Source: Cochlodiniinecator piscidefendens
GTDB taxonomy: Bacteria > Pseudomonadota > Alphaproteobacteria > Rhodobacterales > Rhodobacteraceae
DNA length: 64,000 nucleotides
Assembly: GCF_011326755.1 (NCBI RefSeq)
Contig: NZ_JAAOIE010000004.1
Location: 62,001-126,000 of the forward strand
Reading direction: 5' to 3'
Each line of letters opens with the position of its first letter. Position 1 is the stretch's first letter. A model generated the notes under the pieces. The model ran no database searches and was not told the origin of the DNA. It saw nothing but the letters and a program-made list of their open reading frames with translations. Positions 45,228-54,957 of this stretch are shown here, one piece after another. The position numbers and the translations under genes are program-made.

Positions 45228-46427
45228 CAGACGCTTTGCTTTGTGCATTGCGATTGCGACGATAGAAGATACCAGCAAAATATATACCGAAATTCCGATC
45301 ATTTGCTGCGGGAAGCTGTACCCGTAATCGATCAATACGCCTGTTATCGCAGGGCCAATGGCAGACCCAAACACCAATGCGCCTGCGACGGCAGCTTTGA
45401 TGGCGCCTAGATGGCGTGTGCCATAAAATTCGGCCCAGAAAGCGCTTGTTAGGGTCGAATTTGTTCCGGCTGTCACCCCAAGAATAGCGAGAGCTAATCC
45501 TGCGCTGACTGGGCTTTGCGCGTACCAAAGCACCAAAAAACCAAGCGCCAATGGAATTTGGTAAAATGGCATCAATCGCGCTGTTCCAACACGATCAATC
45601 ATCGCCCCCGAAAGAAGTGCGGAGATAACGCCAACGGCGGTGTACAGCGGGAAAAACGATACAAAAAGCGCATGACCCCAGCCTTTGATTCCGGCCAGAT
45701 GAACCTGATGAAAGAACAGTGCTGTGATAAAGGTCGAAGGCGCGATAAGCGCAGGCAATATTGCCCAGAATAACCAATGACTGAGTGCTTGTTTACGGGT
45801 CCATTGCTGGGCGTTCATGCCAGTGCTGACTTCTGCAGTTGCGCTCGACTTTGGGGATCTTTCTTCTTTGAGAAGGGTAAGCAATACGGGGATGAAGGCG
45901 ACGATGACGACAGCGCACAATAACCACAACATGCGCCAGTCGAAAAAAACCATCAATGTTACAAACGTAAGCGGCAGTAACGCTTCGCCAAACGCAAATC
46001 CAAGCCCCGAAATTGCCAATGCTCGTCCGCGTGCAGCTACGAACCAGCGCGCCATCGCTACAGCCGCAATATGGGATGTCATTCCCTGTCCAGTGAACCG
46101 CAGTGCAAATATCACAAAAGGTAACATCCAAGCTGATGTGACGGTCGCCATCATGACACATGCAACGGCAAGACAAACCATCGTCAGCGCACCCAGTGTT
46201 CTGACGCGCATCACATCGGTTAAAACGCCCGCCCATACCATGACGATGGCTGATACCGTTGTTCCTATGGAATAATATCCACCCCATGCCCCATGGCTCA
46301 GGTTAAATTCGCTACGAATTTCTCCGGCAAAGACCGAAATAAAAAATGTCTGACCAAAGCTGGAAATCAATGACAGAAGGACGCCTGCCGATAGCCATCT
46401 TGCGTTATTGGAGAAGAATTGAAGCAT
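45210..46427 (-). CDS. MFS transporter
   Basis: Twelve predicted membrane segments over 405 residues when started at the ATG at 46427 (MLQFFSNNARWLSAGVLL). ATGs further upstream at 46466 and 46448 add only a polar lead. The loop after segment 2 carries WAGVLTDVMRVRTLG, and the last segments include GSAIGPAITGVLIDYGYSF. It is similar in style to the oxalate/formate and monocarboxylate-type MFS groups, with long Ala/Gly helices, but no substrate can be named. Nothing metabolic lies next to it. Confidence 0.85.
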   Translation of the reverse strand: MLQFFSNNARWLSAGVLLSLISSFGQTFFISVFAGEIRSEFNLSHGAWGGYYSIGTTVSAIVMVWAGVLTDVMRVRTLGALTMVCLAVACVMMATVTSAWMLPFVIFALRFTGQGMTSHIAAVAMARWFVAARGRALAISGLGFAFGEALLPLTFVTLMVFFDWRMLWLLCAVVIVAFIPVLLTLLKEERSPKSSATAEVSTGMNAQQWTRKQALSHWLFWAILPALIAPSTFITALFFHQVHLAGIKGWGHALFVSFFPLYTAVGVISALLSGAMIDRVGTARLMPFYQIPLALGFLVLWYAQSPVSAGLALAILGVTAGTNSTLTSAFWAEFYGTRHLGAIKAAVAGALVFGSAIGPAITGVLIDYGYSFPQQMIGISVYILLVSSIVAIAMHKAKRLLPVAP

Positions 46428-46493
46428 AAAAAACCTCGTTTCTTGCATCCTGAATATATTTGCCAAAAATGACAGTGTTAATTTAGTGAAAAG

Positions 46494-47567
46494 CTATTGG
46501 CTTAGGATGATCTGCGTGGCGTTTTGAACCGTTAGCACAGTACCGGGCAGCAATCCCAAACGCGAAGTTCGGTCATCTTCGAATACTTCATCTGATTGCG
46601 TCAAAGCATTGAGAATTTGTATCAATGCTGGGGATGTTGCAGTTGCAAAATGGTTGTTCTGAGCGTTTGAAAAATCGGTTACATCAATAATCGTAACATG
46701 CAAATCAGATAGCGATTGTGCCTCGGTGATGTTTCCTAATCTTTCGTCCAGTCCGGTCAAACGCGCGGACAGTCTTAGGGCGTGGTCTTCGGACGAAGAA
46801 AAGATGACAAACGGTTGCGGTAGTTGACCGATGCGATGGGCCTGCTGTTGAAACACCTCAACGTCGATATCTGGTGAAATAAGGACAACACCACCCAGCA
46901 TATGGTCGAGATCATATTGTCTGGAAATTGACATTTGGCGCAGCGTTTCCATGCTAAGTAGTGCGCCCATAGAATGCCCAATAAGTACAATTTCTTGCGC
47001 GCCAGCCTCGTGAATTAGCGCCAAAGTTTGCTCTAACCCGTCACGGGCGAAAAGCATGCTGTCGCGGTCATATCCATACCCCAAAGGATGGCCGCCGCTA
47101 GGCCAAGAATAGTGAACTGAAACGCCCGAAAGTTCATAGTCATGGGTCATTTGTGCCAGCCGGTAAACACCGTCAGCGAAGGTATTATTGAAGCCATGGA
47201 CATACAGAGTAACGCTGCGGTTTTGTCTTGGCAGTGCCTGCAATGATTTGCGCAATTCACTCTGAAAAGCCCGGCCTGTTTCATAGCGCGAAGACCCAAC
47301 CGCGATAAAGCCGTCATCCGCGTCTGATGACCATTCTATGTTGCCTTGGTCATGTGCGTCGGGGATTGAAATATCATAGCGGGCAAAGCTTAATTGTTCC
47401 GAACGCTGGGGACCAAACAGAATTTCGGGGTCTTCTGCCCGGCTTGTTGCCACGAAAATAGGATGTTGGGGGGTCAGGTTGGCACGATCTTCGTCAAAGG
47501 TAATCGCAAGCCGCGGCGAACAGGCCGACAGCAGAAATAATGTAAATAATACCGTAATTCGAAACAC
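46494..47567 (-). CDS. Alpha/beta-hydrolase (DUF900) lipoprotein
   Basis: A 357-residue lipoprotein: the N-terminus has a lipobox with Cys16 (LFLLSAC). The hydrolase fold shows the oxyanion-side VTLYVHGFNNTFADGVYRL, then IVLIGHSMGALLSMETL with nucleophile Ser in GHSMG. An acidic residue and a His toward the C-terminus would complete the triad. DUF900 proteins are esterase-like, and the natural substrate is unknown. The lipid anchor places it at the envelope. The spacing on either side gives no operon partner. Confidence 0.88.
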   Translation of the reverse strand: MFRITVLFTLFLLSACSPRLAITFDEDRANLTPQHPIFVATSRAEDPEILFGPQRSEQLSFARYDISIPDAHDQGNIEWSSDADDGFIAVGSSRYETGRAFQSELRKSLQALPRQNRSVTLYVHGFNNTFADGVYRLAQMTHDYELSGVSVHYSWPSGGHPLGYGYDRDSMLFARDGLEQTLALIHEAGAQEIVLIGHSMGALLSMETLRQMSISRQYDLDHMLGGVVLISPDIDVEVFQQQAHRIGQLPQPFVIFSSSEDHALRLSARLTGLDERLGNITEAQSLSDLHVTIIDVTDFSNAQNNHFATATSPALIQILNALTQSDEVFEDDRTSRLGLLPGTVLTVQNATQIILSQ

Positions 47568-47646
47568 TGAAATCCCCTACCTACCCTCTGAATATCAAAC
47601 AAGTTTAGCGAGGGGCAATCCTGAATTCTGATGTGTTAAAGATGTT

Positions 47647-47679
47647 CACAGCACACACCTGAAGACGGTGTGCGCTGTG
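47647..47679. terminator. Strong hairpin after hslU
   Basis: CACAGCACACACC and GGTGTGCGCTGTG pair over 13 positions with one mismatch around GAAGAC plus one base. It lies just beyond the hslU stop, where a terminator would be expected, but there is no clean T-run on either strand. It may act with Rho or as an mRNA 3'-end stabiliser. Confidence 0.5.
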
Positions 47680-47692
47680 AGCTGAGTCGTTA

Positions 47693-49000
47693 TTACAAAA
47701 CGTAGCGGCTAAGATCGGTGGACTTTGTCAATTCACCCAGATTGGTTTCGACAAACTCTGCGTTTACAGTAATTTCTGACCCTGCTTGATCGGGCGCGTT
47801 AAAGCTGAGTTCTTCGAACACGCGTTCCATCACCGTATAAAGTCGACGTGCTCCGATGTTTTCCACACTTTGATTCACATCAGCAGCGATCTTGGCCAAT
47901 GCTTTGATGCCGTCTTCGGTAAAGGTCACAGATACCTTTTCTGTGCCCATAAGGGCGGTGTATTGCAGCGTAAGCGCATTGTCGGTTTCGGTCAGAATAC
48001 GCACGAAATCATTTTCTGTCAGGGCGCGCAGTTCAACACGAATGGGCAAACGCCCCTGAAGTTCTGGTAGCAAATCAGATGGTTTGGCGATGTGAAAAGC
48101 GCCCGAAGCAATGAACAGAATATGATCGGTCTTTACGGGGCCATGTTTGGTTGAAACTGTGGTGCCTTCGATCAACGGCAACAAATCGCGCTGAACACCT
48201 TCGCGGCTGACATCACCACCACGCGCGTCGGAGCGTGTGCAAACTTTGTCAATTTCATCAAGGAAAACAATGCCGTTTTGTTCAACTGCATCTAGGGCAG
48301 CGCGAGTGACTGTTTCGTCATCCAGCAGTTTGTCAGCCTCTTCACCGATCAGTAATTCATAGCTCTCGGCAACGGTAACTTTGCGTCGTGTTGTGCGACC
48401 ACCCATAGCTTTGCCAAACAGATCACCTAGGTTCATCATACCCATGTTGCTGCCGGGCTGGCCGGGGATTTCAAATGTTGGCATCGGATTTGAAGTGTCG
48501 GCGAGATCCAGTTCAATAACAGTGTCGTCGAGTTCACCACGCTTAAGTTTACCCAAGAACATCTCGCGTGTGGCTTCGCGGGCGTCTTTGCCGGCGATGG
48601 CTTCTAGAACGCGTTCTTCCGCGGCGGCGTGGGCGGATGCTTTGACTTCTTCGCGCATATGATCGCGGGTTAGGGCAATTGCGCTATCCACCAGATCGCG
48701 CACGATTTGTTCAACGTCACGGCCAACATAACCGACTTCGGTGAATTTCGTTGCCTCAACCTTGATAAACGGCGCGCGGGCAAGTTTGGCCAACCGACGG
48801 CTGATTTCTGTTTTGCCAACGCCAGTTGGCCCAATCATCAGGATGTTTTTAGGATACACTTCTTCGCGTAAATCATCAGATAACTGTTTGCGGCGCCACC
48901 GGTTGCGCAGTGCGACCGCGACCGCGCGTTTGGCGTCGTTTTGACCGATTATAAAGCGATCAAGTTCTGATACGATTTCGCGGGGGGTAAGATCGGTCAT
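47693..49000 (-). CDS. hslU: ATP-dependent protease ATPase subunit HslU (ClpY)
   Basis: An AAA+ unfoldase that feeds the HslV peptidase. The 435-residue product has Walker [21 protein letters not shown], the I-domain insert, Walker [11 protein letters not shown], and a C-terminal DLSRYVL. That tail is known to insert into HslV pockets, so an HslV partner is expected. hslV is not adjacent in this window: the gene directly upstream is a membrane protein with a 4-base overlap. HslV may be encoded elsewhere or replaced. Confidence 0.96.
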   Translation of the reverse strand: MTDLTPREIVSELDRFIIGQNDAKRAVAVALRNRWRRKQLSDDLREEVYPKNILMIGPTGVGKTEISRRLAKLARAPFIKVEATKFTEVGYVGRDVEQIVRDLVDSAIALTRDHMREEVKASAHAAAEERVLEAIAGKDAREATREMFLGKLKRGELDDTVIELDLADTSNPMPTFEIPGQPGSNMGMMNLGDLFGKAMGGRTTRRKVTVAESYELLIGEEADKLLDDETVTRAALDAVEQNGIVFLDEIDKVCTRSDARGGDVSREGVQRDLLPLIEGTTVSTKHGPVKTDHILFIASGAFHIAKPSDLLPELQGRLPIRVELRALTENDFVRILTETDNALTLQYTALMGTEKVSVTFTEDGIKALAKIAADVNQSVENIGARRLYTVMERVFEELSFNAPDQAGSEITVNAEFVETNLGELTKSTDLSRYVL

Positions 49001-50058
49001 GCGGACTCCGAATAGGGGGGAAGACGATGTTTATAGGGAAAGTTAGGAAGTTTATTCATGATTTTCGCACGGATTTGAACCCATTGCGCGCCAAGAACAG
49101 TGATAAATAACCCAAGGATAAGAAGCGTCGAAACAATCCCATATGCTGTTTCGCCGTCGGTCTGGAACGCCCAGACAAGGATCGCGCCAATATATCCAAT
49201 ACCAGCGGTTAAAAACGAACGTCGGTCGATGATGAGTGCGAGCAAAGCAACAATAAGCATCGCGATGGCGGTTAGAACATACCCAGTTGTGCCGTCGATA
49301 TTGAACAATGACAAAGCAATAGTATTCACCAAAGCAGGGGCTGCCAATATATGCAGCCAGAACCCTGTCGCGCTATAGCGGCTTAGGCGGTTGGGGTCTT
49401 TTAGGTCGAAATACATACCGCCGCAGAAGGTCAATATCCCAAACAACAGTGATCCATACGCGAGCGTTGAGCCTTGGCGTAGATCAAACAATTGCGTTCC
49501 AGCATTTCCGTAAAAGATGTTGTCGTCTGTTATCCCGGCGAGAGCTAGAATTGTCATTCCGCCGAATACGCCAAAAACCAACATTGCAAAGGGCAGTTTG
49601 AAAACGCGAAAATACGCCAGCATGGCAACCATTCCGACCACGCCAGTAATGGAAAGACTCATAACGCTGGTTTGTCCGTCCAGCATGGCAAAGCAAAACC
49701 CTGCTAGAAACATGCCAAACCCAGCGGCTAAGGCGATGCTTGGGAGGCTCATCCTACGTTTAAGTGTGAAGTAGGCTGCCGAAATCCACGTAAATACTGC
49801 TCCGGTAAAAAAGATTGCAACGCCGCTGCCCGTTATTGCCGCGAGCATTAGTGCCCCAGCTAACAAAAGCCCCAACCCAACGGTCACGAAAATCTCGCTG
49901 AAGCCTTTGAAGAATTCAAATGGTTCATCTTCGTCCGGTAATGCACTGCGCGCGCCTTGGCGTTTTTCGATCAAAGCAATCAGCAGCGATGCTTGTTTTT
50001 CATCCAAGATATCTGCGGCCACTGCAGCGCGGATGTCATCGTTTTTTAATTCGGTCAC
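48997..50058 (-). CDS. Multi-pass membrane protein (DUF2157-like)
   Basis: A 353-residue protein. A soluble N-terminus of about 50 residues ([20 protein letters not shown]) precedes roughly ten hydrophobic segments such as [20 protein letters not shown] and [17 protein letters not shown]. The N-terminal stretch and segment pattern recall DUF2157-type membrane proteins, for which I know no function. It occupies the position directly upstream of hslU where hslV often stands, with a 4-base overlap. It is divergent from the DM13 gene. Confidence 0.72.
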   Translation of the reverse strand: MTELKNDDIRAAVAADILDEKQASLLIALIEKRQGARSALPDEDEPFEFFKGFSEIFVTVGLGLLLAGALMLAAITGSGVAIFFTGAVFTWISAAYFTLKRRMSLPSIALAAGFGMFLAGFCFAMLDGQTSVMSLSITGVVGMVAMLAYFRVFKLPFAMLVFGVFGGMTILALAGITDDNIFYGNAGTQLFDLRQGSTLAYGSLLFGILTFCGGMYFDLKDPNRLSRYSATGFWLHILAAPALVNTIALSLFNIDGTTGYVLTAIAMLIVALLALIIDRRSFLTAGIGYIGAILVWAFQTDGETAYGIVSTLLILGLFITVLGAQWVQIRAKIMNKLPNFPYKHRLPPYSESA

Positions 50059-50239
50059 GGGTTATCCAATGTTATTTTTCAAACGTAATTTTCGTACATA
50101 AAGCGAACTTAATCATCCTCGGAAGGTTCAACAAGCGCACACGCGATTTCACGCTGAATAACACACGCGTGTCCCCCCCTTTTTTTCTCAGAAGCAAAGG
50201 TTAGTTTCCTCTCACAACGTCACCGAGGAGGACACACAA

Positions 50240-50641
50240 ATGATTTCACGTCGCAATATCCTATCTGTTATCGGCGCAGGCCTGACCACAGCTACACTTA
50301 GCCTTTCTGCAATTCCAGCATTGGCTGGCATGGCTGGCCCAACAGGTACATTTGACGGCATGTCAAACCACCTGACATCCGGCAGCGTGAGCATCGTTGA
50401 AGAGGGCGGCACATATTACGTCGAGCTCGGCGAAGATTTCTCTTTGGACGGCGGCCCTGACCCACGCGTTGCATTGGGCAACGACGGTTATGATGCAAAT
50501 GCTGTTTTGGGCGAATTGGAAAACCTGACTGGATCTTCACGTTATGAAATCCCAGCAAACCTAGATGTATCTGATTTCAACGAAGTCTGGATCTGGTGCG
50601 AAGTGGCGTCTGTGCCGCTTGGTGTCGCGGCATTGAACTAA
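50240..50641 (+). CDS. Secreted DM13-domain protein, Tat-type signal
   Basis: A 133-residue protein that begins ISRRNILSVIGAGLTTATLS, a twin-arginine-like signal, cleaved near PALAGMA. The rest is one DM13 domain: GTFDGMSNHLTSGSVSIVEE, YYVELGEDFSLDGGPDPRVA, then RYEIPANLDVSDFNEVWIW and a single Cys before EVASVPLG. DM13 domains are proposed to take part in extracellular redox or cytochrome-like electron transfer, but no activity is settled. A strong GAGGAGG site precedes the ATG. A terminator follows and no partner gene is attached. Confidence 0.85.
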   Translation: MISRRNILSVIGAGLTTATLSLSAIPALAGMAGPTGTFDGMSNHLTSGSVSIVEEGGTYYVELGEDFSLDGGPDPRVALGNDGYDANAVLGELENLTGSSRYEIPANLDVSDFNEVWIWCEVASVPLGVAALN

Positions 50642-50660
50642 CTTTGCCCACCAGACCTTT

Positions 50661-50694
50661 AGGCCCGACCGCGAAAACGGTTGGGCCTATTTTA
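50661..50694 (+). terminator. Intrinsic terminator after the DM13 gene
   Basis: AGGCCCGACCG pairs with CGGTTGGGCCT (one G-T wobble) around CGAAAA, followed by ATTTTATT. It ends the plus-strand DM13 transcript just at the tail of the convergent MFS gene. Confidence 0.85.
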
Positions 50695-51858
50695 TTGAGC
50701 TTCCGAGACCGATTTGATTTTGGTGACAAGTAAAATCAACGAAACAGCTGCGGCCAACGCCGCTAATATCAACGCTGCCTGATAATTGTTAAATTGATCA
50801 AAAAACACCCCTGCTGCCGATGGACCTAGTAATCCGGCAGCTGCCCAAGCTGTAAAAACGCGGCCATAGATAACGGTTCCTGTCATCGTACCAAAACGAT
50901 GCGATATATATGCCGGATATGCGGCGATGGTTCCCCCATAAGCAAAGCCGACGATCGCCAATCCGATTAACGTTGTGATCCAGTTGGATGAAAACGCCAT
51001 GAACAGTAGGGCTGCTGTTGATAATATCGAAAGACATAACAGAACGGATCGCCCGCCCCGTTTGTCGGTCAAAACACCACCAAGTAAACTGCCCACCATA
51101 TTTGCGAGTGCGATTATGATTGGGGCCGCAGTGATCCAGAGTGGGTTGCTTCCTCTGGCTTCGATTATGCCTGTCGCATGGCCAATTATCATCAGGCCAG
51201 CTGTTACTGCACCACAATAGCTGAACCAAAGCCATGTGATTTCCGGCCTTAGACCTTTTGTTGTGGTTGTTTCAACTTGCGCGTCTGCGACATAATGCAT
51301 GCGCGAGTGTTTTAGCGATATCGCGCTTAACGCGGAGATCAGTAATAGGCAGATTGCCAGAAACAAAAGCGCAGCCACCCATCCACCGAAATTCGCGGCA
51401 ATGCGCAACGGGATTGGAAACATCACCGCACCAAGCGCATAAATGGCGGTAATCAATCCCATTGCAAAACCTCGGTTTTCTGGAAGAATACGGCCTGAAA
51501 ACTGAAGCGCATATCCATAACCTAAACCATTGGCAGTGCCGAAAATCAAACCAAAGCCCAACCAAATGAAGACCATAGATGAACTAAAAGCAGCCAGTGC
51601 GCAGCCCGCAGCAGCTAACATCCCGACCATAGTTACATAAACAGCCGGAGTGAAACGTGCATATAGGGTATGCCCCATAAGAACTGCAGCAGCCAAAGAC
51701 GCGAGTGCGATGGAATAGGTAACACTCGCGGCACTGCGCGAAACGCCAAAATCTATTTCCATCGCCAAAAGCAATACCGAAAAGGCATGGAGCGATCCTA
51801 ATACAAAGGAAAGGAGCGCGGCCCCGGCCAGCGCTTGTTTTTGGTTTTTGGTCATCAT
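50692..51858 (-). CDS. MFS transporter (oxalate/formate antiporter-like group)
   Basis: A 388-residue transporter with 12 predicted membrane segments. The start at 51858 overlaps the enoyl-CoA hydratase stop as ATGATG. Features include SVTYSIALASLAAAVLMGH, GLGYGYALQFSGRILPENRG and GGVLTDKRGGRSVLLCLSI, with the central Gly-rich pattern of OFA/monocarboxylate carriers. It is the third gene of ligase-hydratase-MFS and could import the acid that the ligase activates. That is inference from position. Confidence 0.85.
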   Translation of the reverse strand: MMTKNQKQALAGAALLSFVLGSLHAFSVLLLAMEIDFGVSRSAASVTYSIALASLAAAVLMGHTLYARFTPAVYVTMVGMLAAAGCALAAFSSSMVFIWLGFGLIFGTANGLGYGYALQFSGRILPENRGFAMGLITAIYALGAVMFPIPLRIAANFGGWVAALLFLAICLLLISALSAISLKHSRMHYVADAQVETTTTKGLRPEITWLWFSYCGAVTAGLMIIGHATGIIEARGSNPLWITAAPIIIALANMVGSLLGGVLTDKRGGRSVLLCLSILSTAALLFMAFSSNWITTLIGLAIVGFAYGGTIAAYPAYISHRFGTMTGTVIYGRVFTAWAAAGLLGPSAAGVFFDQFNNYQAALILAALAAAVSLILLVTKIKSVSEAQ

Positions 51859-52610
51859 TTGCGTCGAGATTCTATAAAGTCCTTCAAGGCGGCTTGTGTC
51901 CCTTCTGAGCGGAAGCAATCGGAATCGTAGGCTTCTTCAAGGGTAAGGACAGAAGCAAAATCAGCATCTGCTGCCATATAGAATGACCGTTTGATGTTTC
52001 GTAGGCCGCGTTCGGGGAAGCTTGCGATGCGTTCGGCCAATGCGCGAGTGACGGTCTCTAGCTGATCATCTTCTACCACTCGGCTGACCAAACCAACACG
52101 TAATGATTCATCTGCATCCAGCATGTCTGTGCTCAGAGCCATGTCCATTGCAACGCTCAGGCCTACCATTTTTGTCAGAAGCCAGGTCAATCCACCAGTT
52201 GGACTAAATCCCATGTACGCATCTGGCAGGCCTAATTTGGCGGATTTTCCTGCGATGCGCATGTCACACATCAGCGCCACTTCTAAACCACCCCCAAGGG
52301 CAAAGCCATTGATTGCGCCGATGATAGGCTTGTCCAATGCCAATGCTTCGCGCGCTAACACTTGATAGAGGGATGCCGCTTTGCCGAATTCTTCTTCGGT
52401 CATTTTATCCATTGCTTTGATATCAGCACCCACACTGAAGGCGCGACCTGTGCCAGTTAGGGTGATCACCTTAATGTCTGGGTTTGCTTTGGCGTCGCGG
52501 AAAAGCTGAAGCAGTTCTTCTAGATCTGGAATATCAAAGGCGTTTAGGGCCTTGGGGCGATCAATTACCGCCCAGAGTACACCGTTGTTGATTTCACTCT
52601 GAATTGCCAT
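51855..52610 (-). CDS. Enoyl-CoA hydratase/isomerase family protein
   Basis: A crotonase-fold enzyme of 251 residues, started at 52610 (MAIQSEINNGVLWAVIDRPK) with AAGGACAA in front. The oxyanion-hole blocks GRAFSVGADIKAMDKM and NGFALGGGLEVALMCDMRIA are present, and the first catalytic Glu lies in GGLEVAL. At the second catalytic position the sequence reads LGLPDAYMGFSPTGG, Asp in place of the usual Glu. The enzyme may hydrate an unsaturated or aryl acyl-CoA made by the neighbouring ligase. The exact reaction is open. Confidence 0.88.
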   Translation of the reverse strand: MAIQSEINNGVLWAVIDRPKALNAFDIPDLEELLQLFRDAKANPDIKVITLTGTGRAFSVGADIKAMDKMTEEEFGKAASLYQVLAREALALDKPIIGAINGFALGGGLEVALMCDMRIAGKSAKLGLPDAYMGFSPTGGLTWLLTKMVGLSVAMDMALSTDMLDADESLRVGLVSRVVEDDQLETVTRALAERIASFPERGLRNIKRSFYMAADADFASVLTLEEAYDSDCFRSEGTQAALKDFIESRRK

Positions 52611-52623
52611 TGTGTTTTGTCCT

Positions 52624-53949
52624 TCAAGCTTCGTAATTGCGCAACACGCGCTTTGTTTTGTGTTCTGAGGCGATGGTCCCTTGCTGAACAAGTTCGACGC
52701 GAACGGCGAATGCAGCTCTGCGACTAACAAGTGCTTCGGTTTCGTTTATGAGCGCTTCATATTGTGAACGCGGGACATTGTTGGAAACTTCGACGATCAA
52801 GCGAGGAGCGTAGTCAAAAGGGGGCGGGGAATTCAGTGCGATCTGAAATTCACCGGTTAGGCGTGGCTCAAGATCGTGCAGGACATCCTGCACAGTTGTC
52901 GGGAAGATATTTACACCTTTTACCACAAACATATCATCGCTGCGTCCCTCTGTGAGGAACCGAAAACCTGTGCGTCCACAGGCGCAAGGGCTGGTTTTTA
53001 CCTGAACGTAATCGTGGCTGCGTAAGCGTAGCAAAGGGGAAGCTTGGCGCCTGATCGACGTATAAACCAGTTCACCTTTTTCTCCGTCACGCATAGGTTT
53101 TACTGCGCCCGTATCTGGGTCGATCAGTTCGGCAATTACGTAACCTTGTCCGCAGAAATGCATGCCGTCGTGATGTTCGCACTCGGCACTTTGGCACCCA
53201 AGCTCTGCAATGCCATACAGGTCGTGGGTGCTCATCCCCCAGGTTTTTTCTATCTTCTGACGATATCCTGGCACCTGCAGCCCTGCTTCACCAGAAAAGA
53301 AGCCCTTTTTGATGTTCAAACTTAAAGGATCAATTCCTGCTTCAGCTGCAACTTCGGCAAGTCTAACCGCGTAGGACGGCGTGGAATAAAGACATTTATC
53401 GCCCGGAATGTCAGCAAACATATCCAACAGAGCACGCGATTTTCCTACGCCATAAGCCATGACCGTTGCGCCAAGATGTTCAAAGGACATGTGATCCATC
53501 ACACCGCCGGCGTAGATCGAATAATTAAAACAGTTCAATACCAGATCACCGGGACGGCACCCCAAAATCCATAACGCGCGCGTACCCATTTCGTTGTAAG
53601 CATGGATGTCATTACGCGTCCAACCGATGCGCATTGGTTTACCTGATGTTCCGCCCGTCCCAACCATTCGCACGATATCAGACGATGGCGCACATTGATG
53701 CGGTCCTATTAGCGCGCCTTCACGTTGTGTCTGAGCGAGATCTTTTTTCTCAGTGAAAGGGACCTGTTCCAGGGCCTCATGACATGTAACATCGCTGGGC
53801 TTTAGGCCAGCATTATCAAATTGAGCCCGGTAATACTCTGAATGTGTATATAGATATTCTATCTGCTGGGTGAGAAGCGGCGCTTCGTACCGGCGCAATT
53901 CATCTGCTGATAGTGTTTCGAGTTCGGTATTCCAGAAATTGCCATCCAT
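52624..53949 (-). CDS. Phenylacetate-CoA ligase-like (PaaK family) AMP-forming ligase
   Basis: A 441-residue adenylate-forming ligase. The phosphate loop is MVGTGGTSGKPMRIGWTR, with DLYGIAELGCQSAEC and RQASPLLRLRSHDYVQV (adenylate Asp) following, and the C-terminal SDDMFVVKGVNIFPTTVQD. Cys/His residues cluster around ECEHH, HFCGQG and SPCACGRTG. It should activate an aryl- or related carboxylic acid as its CoA thioester. It begins a unit with a hydratase and an MFS carrier and is divergent from a LysR gene. No phenylacetyl-CoA epoxidase (paaABCDE) is present, so the classical phenylacetate pathway is not what this region shows. Confidence 0.85.
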   Translation of the reverse strand: MDGNFWNTELETLSADELRRYEAPLLTQQIEYLYTHSEYYRAQFDNAGLKPSDVTCHEALEQVPFTEKKDLAQTQREGALIGPHQCAPSSDIVRMVGTGGTSGKPMRIGWTRNDIHAYNEMGTRALWILGCRPGDLVLNCFNYSIYAGGVMDHMSFEHLGATVMAYGVGKSRALLDMFADIPGDKCLYSTPSYAVRLAEVAAEAGIDPLSLNIKKGFFSGEAGLQVPGYRQKIEKTWGMSTHDLYGIAELGCQSAECEHHDGMHFCGQGYVIAELIDPDTGAVKPMRDGEKGELVYTSIRRQASPLLRLRSHDYVQVKTSPCACGRTGFRFLTEGRSDDMFVVKGVNIFPTTVQDVLHDLEPRLTGEFQIALNSPPPFDYAPRLIVEVSNNVPRSQYEALINETEALVSRRAAFAVRVELVQQGTIASEHKTKRVLRNYEA

Positions 53950-54030
53950 GCGTGTGCCTCATGCATTGAGTTACAATACTAGGCTTATCGGGCGGATATT
54001 ATGGATTGTGCAGGTTGAAAAAAATCATGA

Positions 54031-54957
54031 ATGGCATACGCTGAAATTATGGAAAATTTAAATCGCGCACTTCCGCCGTTGCGGTCATTGCTTGCTTTTG
54101 AGGCGTCGGTCAGGCTCGGCAGTTTTACTGCTGCTGCGCGTGAGCTGAATGTTAGCCAACCGGCCATCAGCCGTCAGGTGAAGTCTTTGGAAGATGCGCT
54201 TGGTGCGACGCTTTTTGCGCGGGAACATCGGAGCGTCATACTGACTGATGCCGGTGAATTATATTACAAAGCAGTGATTTCAGGACTTCTTGAAATTGTT
54301 GAGGCGGGCAGGGCAATTGACCGAAGTGCTCCACCAAACCGTGTAACGATATACGCCAATTATGGTTTGGCGACATATTGGTTGATGCCCCGGTTGACGT
54401 TATATCAAGATGCTAATCCCGATGTTGAAATTGTGGTGCGCACGGTAGAGCAAGAACAGCGTCTTTCAAACACCGACCCTGAAATTGCCATACGATTTGG
54501 CGACGGAAATTGGGACGATGGGGAGGTTGGGCTGCTTTTCAATGAATGTGGTTTCCCTGTGTGCAGCCCCGGTTTTGCAGAAAATAGTGATCCAATACAT
54601 TCCATTGATGATTTGCCGAAGCGTAGGTTGCTTAAGGTGCAATCTGAAAATCAACCTTGGCTAGACTGGAATGGGTTTTTCCAAGCGCATGGTAAGAAGT
54701 TTGAAGAATTGCGCGGAGCCACATTCAACAATTATACGCTCGCTATTCAGGCTGCGCTGGCTGGTCGAGGTATCGCTATTGGGTGGGATCAGATCGTAGA
54801 TGATTACCTGAGACGCGGCTGGCTCATTCGTCCTGTCTCAGAGGAGGTTATTACCAATCTGGGCTATTATACAGTAGCCAATTATCGGCAATCATGGCGG
54901 GCAACACTAGATGATATATTGGCTTGGCTGACTGCAGAGGCGTCGCCGGATACTTAG
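54031..54957 (+). CDS. LysR-type transcriptional regulator (GcvA-like)
   Basis: A 308-residue regulator: an N-terminal winged helix with ALPPLRSLLAFEASVRLGSF and the recognition part LNVSQPAISRQVKSLEDALG, followed by an effector domain about residues 100-300. A shorter start at 54049 (MENLNRALPP) is equally possible. It is divergent from the ligase operon (81-base gap) and is followed by the aminotransferase/amidohydrolase pair, so it could control either or both. An inverted repeat begins at its last codons (54950). Confidence 0.9.
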   Translation: MAYAEIMENLNRALPPLRSLLAFEASVRLGSFTAAARELNVSQPAISRQVKSLEDALGATLFAREHRSVILTDAGELYYKAVISGLLEIVEAGRAIDRSAPPNRVTIYANYGLATYWLMPRLTLYQDANPDVEIVVRTVEQEQRLSNTDPEIAIRFGDGNWDDGEVGLLFNECGFPVCSPGFAENSDPIHSIDDLPKRRLLKVQSENQPWLDWNGFFQAHGKKFEELRGATFNNYTLAIQAALAGRGIAIGWDQIVDDYLRRGWLIRPVSEEVITNLGYYTVANYRQSWRATLDDILAWLTAEASPDT

